10,797 nucleotides of DNA from NCBI GenBank assembly GCA_009777685.1, contig WRLJ01000040.1, positions 1 through 10,797 of the forward strand. The letters are read 5' to 3'. The position numbers and the translations under genes were made by a program. Below, in pieces: positions 1-5,841 of this stretch. The stretch's first letter is position 1. Each line of letters begins with the position of its first letter. The notes below the pieces were generated by a model, which saw only the letters and a list, made by a program, of their open reading frames with translations, was not told the DNA's origin and did not search any database. Source of the stretch: Oscillospiraceae bacterium. Its GTDB lineage: Bacteria; Bacillota; Clostridia; Oscillospirales; UBA929.

Positions 1-1266
1 GACCGCCGGTTCAAGGAAACCGGCCATGAAAACGTCTACCTGCCGCTGCTGATCCCCGAATCGCTGCTGCAAAAGGAGAAGGATCATGTGGCGGGCTTTG
101 CCCCCGAGGTCGCGTGGGTCACGCACGGCGGCCCGGAAAAGCTGACCGAGCGGATGTGCATCCGGCCCACCAGCGAGACGCTGTTCTGCGAGCATTACGC
201 CCAGGTGATCCAGTCCTGGCGCGATCTGCCCAAGCTCTATAACCAATGGTGCAGCGTCATGCGCTGGGAGAAATCGACGCGCCCGTTCCTGCGCGGGCGG
301 GAATTTCTCTGGCAGGAGGGCCACACCATCCACGCCGCCGCCGAGGAGGCGATGGAGGAGACCCTGCGGATGCTGGACATCTATTGCGATTTGGCCGAGA
401 ACGTGCTGGCCATGCCCGTGGTCAAGGGCCAGAAAACGGACAGCGAGAAATTCGCCGGAGCCGTGGCCACCTATACCTTTGAAAACATGATGCACGACGG
501 CCAGGCGCTCCAGTCCGGCACGACGCACTACTTCGGGGACGGCTTCGCCCGGGCCTTCGGCATCCAGTTCACCGATAAGGACAACACGCTGAAATACCCG
601 CACCAGACCTCGTGGGGCATCTCCACACGCCTGATCGGCGGCGTGATCATGACCCACGGCGACGACAGCGGCCTGAAGCTCCCGCCGCGCGCCGCGCCCA
701 TCCAAACCGTCGTCGTGCCCATCGCGCAGCACAAGCCGGGGGTGCTGGACAAGGCGCGGGAGGTCGCAGGGCAGTTGGCGCGCGCCGGTGTGCGCGTCAA
801 GCTCGACGACAGCGACCAGAGCCCGGGCTGGAAATTTGCCGAGTGGGAAATGAAGGGCGTGCCGCTGCGCGTCGAGCTGGGCCCGCGCGATATCGAGACG
901 GGCCAGTGCGTGCTGGCGGCGCGGACCGGCGGCAAGGAGCCGGCGGGGCTGGACGGCCTCGCCCAGCGTGTGCGCGATAAGCTGGAGGAGATTCAGAAGA
1001 CCATGTATGACGCCGCCGCGGCCAACCTCAAGGCCCGGACCACGACCGCGCTGACGCTGGACGAGATGACGCAAACCGCCAAACAAAAGGGCGGCTTCAT
1101 CAAGACCATGTGGTGCGGCTCCGCCGAATGCGAGGCGGCGGTCAAGGACGCGACGGGCGGCATGAAGAGCCGCTGCATCCCCTTTAAGCAGGAAACGCTG
1201 TCGGATGTCTGCGCGATCTGCGGCGCGGAGGCGGAGACGATGCTGGTCTGGGGATACCAATACTGA
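1..1266 (+). CDS. proS: Prolyl-tRNA synthetase, archaeal/eukaryote-like type (5' end cut by window)
   Basis: Charges tRNA(Pro) with proline in the cytoplasm. The reading frame is open from base 1, so the true start lies upstream; about 55-60 residues seem missing compared with the ~475-480 aa usual for this ProRS class. Numbering from base 1, class II motif 2 is at about residues 87-106 (RWEKSTRPFLRGREF) and motif 3 at about 201-216 (HQTSWGISTRLIGG). The anticodon-binding domain follows (VVVPIAQHKPG, then VELGPRDIE). The C-terminal domain carries C372-x4-C377 and C404-x2-C407, matching the zinc site of Thermus-type ProRS, and the protein ends in Tyr as this class does. The insertion domain of the standard bacterial ProRS is absent. 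The GTG at 88, preceded by an aaaaggagaa stretch, looks like a start but lies inside conserved sequence (FKETGHENVYLPLLIPES precedes it). Identification is firm; only the N-terminus is unknown. Confidence 0.96.
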   Translation, partial: DRRFKETGHENVYLPLLIPESLLQKEKDHVAGFAPEVAWVTHGGPEKLTERMCIRPTSETLFCEHYAQVIQSWRDLPKLYNQWCSVMRWEKSTRPFLRGREFLWQEGHTIHAAAEEAMEETLRMLDIYCDLAENVLAMPVVKGQKTDSEKFAGAVATYTFENMMHDGQALQSGTTHYFGDGFARAFGIQFTDKDNTLKYPHQTSWGISTRLIGGVIMTHGDDSGLKLPPRAAPIQTVVVPIAQHKPGVLDKAREVAGQLARAGVRVKLDDSDQSPGWKFAEWEMKGVPLRVELGPRDIETGQCVLAARTGGKEPAGLDGLAQRVRDKLEEIQKTMYDAAAANLKARTTTALTLDEMTQTAKQKGGFIKTMWCGSAECEAAVKDATGGMKSRCIPFKQETLSDVCAICGAEAETMLVWGYQY

Positions 1267-1275
1267 CGGGAAAGC

Positions 1276-1302
1276 CGGCGGGCGCTTGCCCGCCGCGCGT
1301 TT
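1276..1302 (+). terminator. GC-rich hairpin after proS, possible terminator or attenuator
   Basis: An 8-bp perfect stem (1276-1283 with 1288-1295) closes a 4-base gctt loop ten bases past the proS stop codon. It is followed by cgcgtttg, so the U-tract is only three bases and termination may be partial. It lies 33 bases before the acyl carrier protein start. I see no convincing promoter between the hairpin and that gene, so some read-through from proS may be needed to express the cassette. Confidence 0.4.
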
Positions 1303-1334
1303 GTCCCTCACCCTTGAAGCCGGAGGATTCCGTC

Positions 1335-1559
1335 ATGGACGAAATCATCGCCATTCTCTCCAGTCTCCACCCCGAAATCGACGCGGCCTCCTGTGAGGAG
1401 CTGGCCGACGGCGGGGTCATAGATTCGTTCGATATCGTCTCCATCATCGCGGAGGTCCGCGAGCGCTTTGACGTGACCCTCACCGCCGCGCATATCCTGC
1501 CGGAGCATTTCAATTCCGCCCGCGCGCTGTGGGCGTTAGTGGAAGGGCTTATGGATTAG
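1335..1559 (+). CDS. Acyl carrier protein (DltC-like), 74 aa
   Basis: A small carrier protein expected to hold an acyl or aminoacyl group as a thioester on a 4'-phosphopantetheine arm. The segment GGVIDSFDIVSII (residues 26-38) fits the carrier-protein signature, with Ser31 as the attachment site in D-S-F-D. The sequence is acidic and helical, and 74 aa is normal for ACP or DltC. The start is the ATG at 1335 because GGAGG at 1322-1326 sits 8 bases ahead; an upstream in-frame TTG at 1314 has no such site. The stop is 4 bases before the MBOAT start, so the two are almost certainly co-translated, and the pair resembles DltC-DltB of D-alanylation loci. Its cargo cannot be read from the sequence. 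Cytoplasmic. Confidence 0.88.
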   Translation: MDEIIAILSSLHPEIDAASCEELADGGVIDSFDIVSIIAEVRERFDVTLTAAHILPEHFNSARALWALVEGLMD

Positions 1560-1563
1560 AGCC

Positions 1564-3120
1564 ATGCTGTTTACATCCTACACATTCCTGCTGTTTCTGG
1601 CGGTTGTGCTGACCGCTTGCTGGCTGTGCCCGCCGCGCTTCCGCTGGAGGCTGACGCTGGCCGCCAGCGTGGTGTTCTACGCCTGGCTGGGCTGGAGCAG
1701 TCTGGCGTACTTAGCCGTCACGGTGGCCTTGGCCTACGTGGCCGGACGCCTTATGGGACGCCTGCACGCCCAGCGCGAGGCGTTCCTGTCCGCCTCCGCG
1801 GACCGGCCGCGTGAGGAGCGCAGGGCCTACAGCAAGCGCAACGAGGCGGCCAGACGGCGCGTGCTGGCGGCCTGCCTGACGCTGATCCTGGGGGCGCTGC
1901 TGGCCGTGAAGTATACCGCGTGGGCCGTCGGCGGCGCAAACGCCCTGTTCGGAACGGGACTGGCCGCGCCGCGCCTGCTGATGCCGATGGGCGTCTCGTT
2001 TTTCACCTTCCAAACCGCCGGCTATCTGATCGACGTCTATCGCGGCGCTGTCAAGGCCGAGCGCGGCGCGGCGCGGCTGGCGCTGTTCTGCTCGTTTTTC
2101 CCGCAGATGGTGCAGGGCCCGATCAGCCGCTGGGGCGACCTGTCGCAGACGCTGTTTTCCGCTGACAAGATCAACTCAGGGGATTTTTTCGCTGGAATTC
2201 AACGCATTGTATTGGGGTTTTTCAAAAAACTTGTGATCGCCGACCGCCTGCTAGCCGCCGTGAGGACTGTTACCGCCGACCCGGAGACCTACCACGGCGC
2301 GTATGCGGCGCTGGGCATTTTGCTGTACGCCGTCACGCTGTACGCGGACTTCACCGGCGGCATCGACATCGCCCTGGGCGCGGCGCGGGCGATGGGGGTG
2401 CGGCTGGCGGAGAATTTTGACCGCCCGTTTGCCGCCGCGTCCGCCGCGGAATACTGGCGGCGCTGGCACATCACGATGGGCACATGGTTCCGGGATTACC
2501 TGTTCTACCCGCTGTCGGCCTCCCGCCCGCTGACGCGGCTGTCCCGCTGGGCGCGGGGGAAGAACGCGGCGGCGGGCCGCCGGGTCCCCGTCTACGCGGC
2601 CACGCTGACGGTGTGGCTGGCGACCGGCGCGTGGCACGGCGCGAGCTGGAACTTCTGGGTCTGGGGGCTGGCCAACGGGCTGGTGATCGTCCTGTCGGAG
2701 GAGTGCGCCCCGCTGTACAAGCGCTTCCACGCGCGCTTCGGGCTGGGGAAGACCGCCGCCTACCGCGCGTTTGCCGTCGTCCGCACCTTCTGCCTGATGA
2801 GCCTGATCCGTTCGCTGGACATTTACGACGGTGTGGGTACGACATTTCGAGCCATTGGCTCTATTGTCACGCGGTTTGACGCGGGAAATGTCATAAACGG
2901 CGGCTTTTCCGCGCTGGGCCTGACTGCCGGGGACGCGGCGGTCGCGGCGGGGGCCGTGCTGGTGCTGCTGGTTTGGGGGCGGCGGGGCCGGGACGGGACG
3001 CGCGAGACATCCGCCGCGCTTCAGACCGCGCTCACGCTGGCACTGCTGATGGTCACGCTGGTGTTCGGGGCCTATGGGCCGGGGTATGACGCGGGGCAGT
3101 TTATCTACAACCGGTTTTAG
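1564..3120 (+). CDS. MBOAT-family O-acyltransferase (AlgI/DltB type), 518 aa
   Basis: A polytopic membrane acyltransferase, expected to pass an acyl group from the cytoplasmic carrier across the membrane to a surface polymer. Family signatures appear in order: PMGVSFFTFQTAGYLIDVY (starting near residue 140), FFPQMVQGPISRW, LYADFTGGIDIALG, then AEYWRRWHITMGTWFRDYLFYP with His302, and ATGAWHGASWNFWVWG with His358, the conserved MBOAT catalytic histidine. The C-terminus (FGAYGPGYDAGQFIYNRF) is also typical. The length fits AlgI-like members better than the ~400 aa DltB. The start MLFTSYTFLLFL matches the usual N-terminus. No good ribosome binding site lies at normal distance (GGAAGGG at 1541-1547 is 16 bases away), so translation probably depends on coupling to the ACP stop 4 bases upstream. 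The substrate is not determined. Confidence 0.95.
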   Translation: MLFTSYTFLLFLAVVLTACWLCPPRFRWRLTLAASVVFYAWLGWSSLAYLAVTVALAYVAGRLMGRLHAQREAFLSASADRPREERRAYSKRNEAARRRVLAACLTLILGALLAVKYTAWAVGGANALFGTGLAAPRLLMPMGVSFFTFQTAGYLIDVYRGAVKAERGAARLALFCSFFPQMVQGPISRWGDLSQTLFSADKINSGDFFAGIQRIVLGFFKKLVIADRLLAAVRTVTADPETYHGAYAALGILLYAVTLYADFTGGIDIALGAARAMGVRLAENFDRPFAAASAAEYWRRWHITMGTWFRDYLFYPLSASRPLTRLSRWARGKNAAAGRRVPVYAATLTVWLATGAWHGASWNFWVWGLANGLVIVLSEECAPLYKRFHARFGLGKTAAYRAFAVVRTFCLMSLIRSLDIYDGVGTTFRAIGSIVTRFDAGNVINGGFSALGLTAGDAAVAAGAVLVLLVWGRRGRDGTRETSAALQTALTLALLMVTLVFGAYGPGYDAGQFIYNRF

Positions 3121-3134
3121 GAGGCGGGAGGGAT

Positions 3135-4202
3135 ATGGTAAGGCGCATGGTTCTACCCGTTGCCGCGGCCGCGGCGTTTATCCTCCTGCTGGCCGCCGTT
3201 CAGCGACTGCTGATGCCCAAATACATGGACGGCGTATACGAGGGCCGCCTTGTCGCGGAGTATTATTCGGAGGAAAAATTTCACGATGTAATCTTTATCG
3301 GCGACTGCGAGCTGTATGAAAACGTCTCCCCCGCCGCGCTGTGGGAGGGCTTCGGCATCCCGTCGTACATCCGGGGCAGCGCGCAGCAGCTGGTCTGGCA
3401 GTCGTACTATCTGCTGGAGGAAACCCTGCAATACGAAACGCCCGGGGTCGTGGTGTTCAGCGTGCTGGCGATGATGTACGACACGCCGCAGAGCGAGGCG
3501 TACAACCGCCTGCACGCGGACGGGATGCGCCTGTCGCCGCAGAAGCTGAAAACCGTCGGCGCGTCGATGACGGAGGGGGAGGCGTGGATCACCTACCTGC
3601 TCCCGCTGCTGCGCTACCACGACCGCTGGCGCGAGCTGTCCCGCGCGGACCTCGCGTATTTCTGGGGCGGGCGGCGCGTCTCGCACAACGGGTTTATGGT
3701 CCGCGCCGACGTGCGCCCAGCGGGTCCGATGCCCGTGCCGCCGAAGCTGCCGGACTACCGCTTCGGGGAGAACGCCTACGCCTACCTGGACAAAATAGCC
3801 GACCTGTGCGAGCAAAACGGCGCGGTGCTGCTGCTGGTCAAGGCTCCGAGCCTGTACCCGCACTGGTACGAGCCGTGGGACGGGCAGATGGCGGAGTACG
3901 CGGCGGCGCGCGGTCTGGAGTACCTGAACCTGCTGGCGCTGTCGGACGAGATCGGCCTTGACTTTCAAACGGACACCTACAACGGCGGCCTGCATCTGAA
4001 CGTCTGGGGCGCGGAGAAGCTCAGCGCGTACCTGGGGCCGTTCCTGCGGGAGCGCTACGCCCTGCCCGACCGCCGGGGGGAGGACGCCGCGCTGGACGCG
4101 CGCTGGGCGGCCAAGCTGGCCGCATACCAGGCGCAAAAGGACGCCCAGCGGCGGGAAATCGAGGAACACGGAAAAATCGTAACGGCATTTTTCGCCGATT
4201 GA
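3135..4202 (+). CDS. Membrane-anchored SGNH/GDSL-like protein, DltD/AlgJ-like partner of the MBOAT, 355 aa
   Basis: Likely an extracytoplasmic partner of the MBOAT that completes or assists acyl transfer, as DltD or AlgJ/AlgX do. Residues 5-24 form one hydrophobic segment that would anchor the protein with the rest outside. Block I reads FIGDCELYENVSP with Cys58 where the GDS serine is expected. A GGLHLNVWGAEKLS block near the C-terminus supplies His287 and resembles the last block of DltD-like proteins. No aspartate lies in the three residues before that His; N283 is at -4 and D280 at -7. The C-terminal ~50 residues look helical and charged. The start at 3135 has AGGAGG at 3119-3124, 10 bases ahead and overlapping the MBOAT stop; the in-frame ATG at 3147 is an alternative that would trim four residues. 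The gap to the MBOAT gene is 14 bases. The SGNH assignment rests on motifs and context; catalytic activity is uncertain. Confidence 0.78.
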   Translation: MVRRMVLPVAAAAAFILLLAAVQRLLMPKYMDGVYEGRLVAEYYSEEKFHDVIFIGDCELYENVSPAALWEGFGIPSYIRGSAQQLVWQSYYLLEETLQYETPGVVVFSVLAMMYDTPQSEAYNRLHADGMRLSPQKLKTVGASMTEGEAWITYLLPLLRYHDRWRELSRADLAYFWGGRRVSHNGFMVRADVRPAGPMPVPPKLPDYRFGENAYAYLDKIADLCEQNGAVLLLVKAPSLYPHWYEPWDGQMAEYAAARGLEYLNLLALSDEIGLDFQTDTYNGGLHLNVWGAEKLSAYLGPFLRERYALPDRRGEDAALDARWAAKLAAYQAQKDAQRREIEEHGKIVTAFFAD

Positions 4203-4227
4203 CAAGGCAGGCCGCGGGGTGGATAAT
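4199..4227 (+). promoter_or_regulatory. Sigma-A type promoter for the lipoprotein gene
   Basis: A perfect -35 box TTGACA (4199-4204), a 17-base spacer and a -10 box GATAAT (4222-4227, five of six consensus bases) are visible. The -35 box contains the TGA stop of the SGNH-like gene. Transcription would start near A4234, giving a leader of about 18 bases that includes the GGAGG at 4239-4243. This is the only convincing promoter I found in the window. Confidence 0.75.
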
Positions 4228-4238
4228 AAGGATAGGAT

Positions 4239-4243
4239 GGAGG
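4239..4243 (+). promoter_or_regulatory. Ribosome binding site fixing the lipoprotein start
   Basis: GGAGG lies 8 bases before the ATG at 4252. The competing in-frame GTG at 4219 lies inside the promoter spacer and would be upstream of the predicted transcript start, so it is not used from this promoter. Confidence 0.75.
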
Positions 4244-4251
4244 TCGCCGTC

Positions 4252-4791
4252 ATGCGTAAATTACGGGTACTTACTCTCATACTGCTCCCGCCGCTCCTGT
4301 CCGCCTGCGCGGCCCGGACCGCGCCGCCGCCGGCGGTTTCCGCCGTGCCGCCGGGCGTGCCGCCCGTGACGGAGCCTTCCGGCGCGCCGGAAGAGGAGGT
4401 CTGGACATTCACGGCCCGGGATGTAACCGTCGTCATGGGCCAGCCCGCCGCCCCGTACATCGAGGCGCTGGGCGAGCCGCAGAGCCTGTTCGAGGCCCCC
4501 TCCTGCGCCTTTGAGGGCGTGGACCGCATCTATACGTATCCCGGCTTTCAGCTGTATACCTTTCCCCGGGACGGCATAGACCATGTCCTGAGCATCCAGC
4601 TGACCGACGACAGCTGGGTCACGGACAAAGGCCTGTACATCGGGCGCGGGCTGGAGGATATGCTGGCGGCATACGGCGGCGGGTACGAGCAAAACCACGG
4701 CGAATACGCCTACCCCCTCGGCGCTTCCGTGCTGGCGTTTCTCATCGAGGGCGGCGAGGTGGCGGCCATTACCTGGAGATGGGAGACATAG
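4252..4791 (+). CDS. Secreted lipoprotein of unknown function, 179 aa
   Basis: A lipid-anchored extracytoplasmic protein. The N-terminus has positive residues (MRKLR), a hydrophobic stretch and a lipobox LSAC with Cys19 as the lipidation site. A Pro/Ala-rich linker runs to about residue 45. The folded part seems to contain two related units: one around PYIEALGEP with the segment APSCAFEGVDRIYTYPGF, and one around GLYIGRGLEDMLAAYG. The alternating strand/helix pattern and the short IEALG/MLAAYG helices suggest a SmpA/BLIP-like tandem fold, which is inference only. It follows the SGNH-like gene by 49 bases and has its own promoter, so it can be expressed apart from the acylation cassette. Reading from GTG at 4219 would bury the signal sequence behind 11 residues. 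No enzymatic motif is visible. Confidence 0.85.
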   Translation: MRKLRVLTLILLPPLLSACAARTAPPPAVSAVPPGVPPVTEPSGAPEEEVWTFTARDVTVVMGQPAAPYIEALGEPQSLFEAPSCAFEGVDRIYTYPGFQLYTFPRDGIDHVLSIQLTDDSWVTDKGLYIGRGLEDMLAAYGGGYEQNHGEYAYPLGASVLAFLIEGGEVAAITWRWET

Positions 4792-4794
4792 CGA

Positions 4795-4828
4795 GGGACG
4801 CGCCCATTGCGCGTCCCCGCCCGCTTTT
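4795..4828 (+). terminator. Hairpin terminator after the lipoprotein gene
   Basis: A perfect 9-bp stem, gggacgcgc (4795-4803) with gcgcgtccc (4809-4817), closes a 5-base loop three bases after the lipoprotein stop. A TTTT run comes only at 4825-4828, 7 bases past the stem, so it is an imperfect intrinsic terminator. It also separates this gene from the convergent DUF378 gene, whose stop is at 4839. Confidence 0.5.
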
Positions 4829-4838
4829 GCGCGTGATG

Positions 4839-5051
4839 CTACGCGCGATCCTCGGCATGGCGGCTTTCCCGTTCCCGAAAGAGCAGGGAAATACACCATA
4901 CGCCCGCCAAACCAAATATCGTATACACGATCCGGCTCATCACCGCGCCCTGGCCATGGAAGGCCCAGGCCACGATGTCAAAGCCAAAAATGCCGATACA
5001 AGCCCAGCTCAGCGCGCCCAAGATCACCAATACCAATGCGACTCTGTCCAT
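4839..5051 (-). CDS. DUF378 family small membrane protein (YuzA-like), 70 aa
   Basis: A two-pass membrane protein of unknown function. The sequence begins MDRVALVLVILGALSWACIG, very close to the usual DUF378 opening (M-D-x-x-A-L-x-L-x-I-x-G-A-L-x-W). After FGFDIVAWAFHGQG comes a second membrane segment SRIVYTIFGLAGVWCISLLF, then a short charged tail. DUF378 proteins are usually 60-80 aa. The ATG at 5051 is chosen because GGAGG (5061-5057 on this strand) lies 5 bases ahead; the in-frame TTG at 5063 overlaps that site. It lies downstream of the ATPase operon on the same strand, with a 153-base gap and a hairpin between, so it is either a separate unit or is reached by read-through. No promoter is obvious. 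Confidence 0.85.
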   Translation of the reverse strand: MDRVALVLVILGALSWACIGIFGFDIVAWAFHGQGAVMSRIVYTIFGLAGVWCISLLFRERESRHAEDRA

Positions 5052-5056
5052 GATGA

Positions 5057-5061
5057 CCTCC
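5057..5061 (-). promoter_or_regulatory. Ribosome binding site fixing the DUF378 start
   Basis: GGAGG on the - strand lies 5 bases before the ATG at 5051. It excludes the in-frame TTG at 5063 as the start, because that codon overlaps the site. Confidence 0.7.
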
Positions 5062-5138
5062 AAATCTGAAAAGGAAGCAATCGCGCGTTTCCGGGTCGTT
5101 CCGGCCCGGCGGCATAGTCCCGCAAAGCCGCGCGATAA

Positions 5139-5162
5139 GCCGCTGAGATTGTTCTCAGCGGC
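5139..5162 (-). terminator. 10-bp hairpin after the V-ATPase operon, probable terminator
   Basis: A perfect inverted repeat, gccgctgaga (5139-5148) with tctcagcggc (5153-5162), closes a 4-base loop about 42 bases past the subunit D stop. On the - strand the stem is followed by TTATCG, a weak U-tract; on the + strand by ctttagttt. It is the only strong secondary structure in the 5052-5204 gap and probably ends the ATPase transcript or stabilises its 3' end. The rest of the gap shows no gene and no clear promoter. Confidence 0.5.
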
Positions 5163-5204
5163 CTTTAGTTTGCGCAGGTTTCCCCAAAGTATGCCCGCGG
5201 GCGG

Positions 5205-5816
5205 TCAAACGGGTTTGCGCGATTTCAGGAGCTTCAGCCGCGAAAAATCCTCGCGGTCCTTTTCCTCCAGCGCCTCGGAGATAAATTTAACGCCGCGCGT
5301 AAAATCCGGAATGATGATGTTTTGCAGCGCGTTTGCGCGTTTCTGCGTTTTTTTGATGGCCACGGCCAGGCGGTAGATGGACGTTTCCACCTCCGCCAGC
5401 TCCCGCGTCAGGCGCTTGACGCGGACAAAGCCCCCGCGCGCCTCGTCCAGCCGCGAATTGGTCAGCGCGAAGCCATACGGCACGGTGTTCTCCTGTTCCT
5501 CCACGGCGGAGACGATGGGGATTTCCACCCCCATGACGCTGCGGAACCGGATGCCGACCGAATCGTCCAGCGTCACGGTTTCCGCCAGATCCATGTGCTG
5601 GCCCAGCGTGATGTTGGCCGAGCGCAGCGCGGTGTAGGCGTCGGCGAAGGTCGACTCGATGCGCCCCTGGATTTCCGCCGCGCGGTCCAGCAGGCCCATG
5701 ATCTCTCGGATCAGGATGTTCCGTTTGCGGTCCATCAGGTCATAGCCCAGCCGCGCAAGAGTCAGGCTGCGCTTGAGGGCCAGCAGGTTGCCCTTGGTCG
5801 GGGTCCGGTTCGGCAT
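5205..5816 (-). CDS. atpD: V/A-type ATPase subunit D (NtpD), 203 aa
   Basis: Central rotor shaft that turns inside the A3B3 hexamer. The N-terminus PTKGNLLALKRSLTLARLGYDLMDRKRNIL is the usual opening helix. The C-terminal helix carries KKTQKRANALQNIIIP (about residues 158-173), the family hallmark. Long helices at both ends fit the antiparallel coiled coil of the shaft, and 203 aa is normal. The ATG at 5816 has a GGAGG 7 bases ahead within a GGAGGAGGCGGAG run. The gap from the subunit B stop is 25 bases. Last gene of the operon; a hairpin follows. Confidence 0.96.
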   Translation of the reverse strand: MPNRTPTKGNLLALKRSLTLARLGYDLMDRKRNILIREIMGLLDRAAEIQGRIESTFADAYTALRSANITLGQHMDLAETVTLDDSVGIRFRSVMGVEIPIVSAVEEQENTVPYGFALTNSRLDEARGGFVRVKRLTRELAEVETSIYRLAVAIKKTQKRANALQNIIIPDFTRGVKFISEALEEKDREDFSRLKLLKSRKPV

Positions 5817-5841
5817 ATCTCCGCCTCCTCCCGCAATCCTT

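Noticed and set aside
88..1266. GTG at 88 with an aaaaggagaa stretch upstream as the proS start
   Set aside because: The frame is open to base 1 and the residues before the GTG (FKETGHENVYLPLLIPES) are conserved ProRS sequence, so the gene is cut by the window edge.
1..1559. The adjacent ProRS as a loader of proline onto the carrier protein
   Set aside because: The synthetase has a complete anticodon-binding domain and zinc site of the normal tRNA-charging enzyme; adjacency alone does not support carrier loading.
1335..4202. Calling the cassette a true dltCBD operon for D-alanylation of teichoic acids
   Set aside because: No dltA is present, the MBOAT is AlgI-sized and the SGNH-like protein has Cys instead of Ser, so the cargo and acceptor cannot be assumed.
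3153..4529. 458-codon open frame on the - strand across the SGNH-like and lipoprotein genes
   Set aside because: It crosses two genes with clear starts and a promoter, and its product shows only the low-complexity composition of an antisense frame.
5064..5138. A promoter for the DUF378 gene
   Set aside because: The best pair on the - strand (TTATCG and TATGCC, 16 bases apart) is too far from consensus to call.
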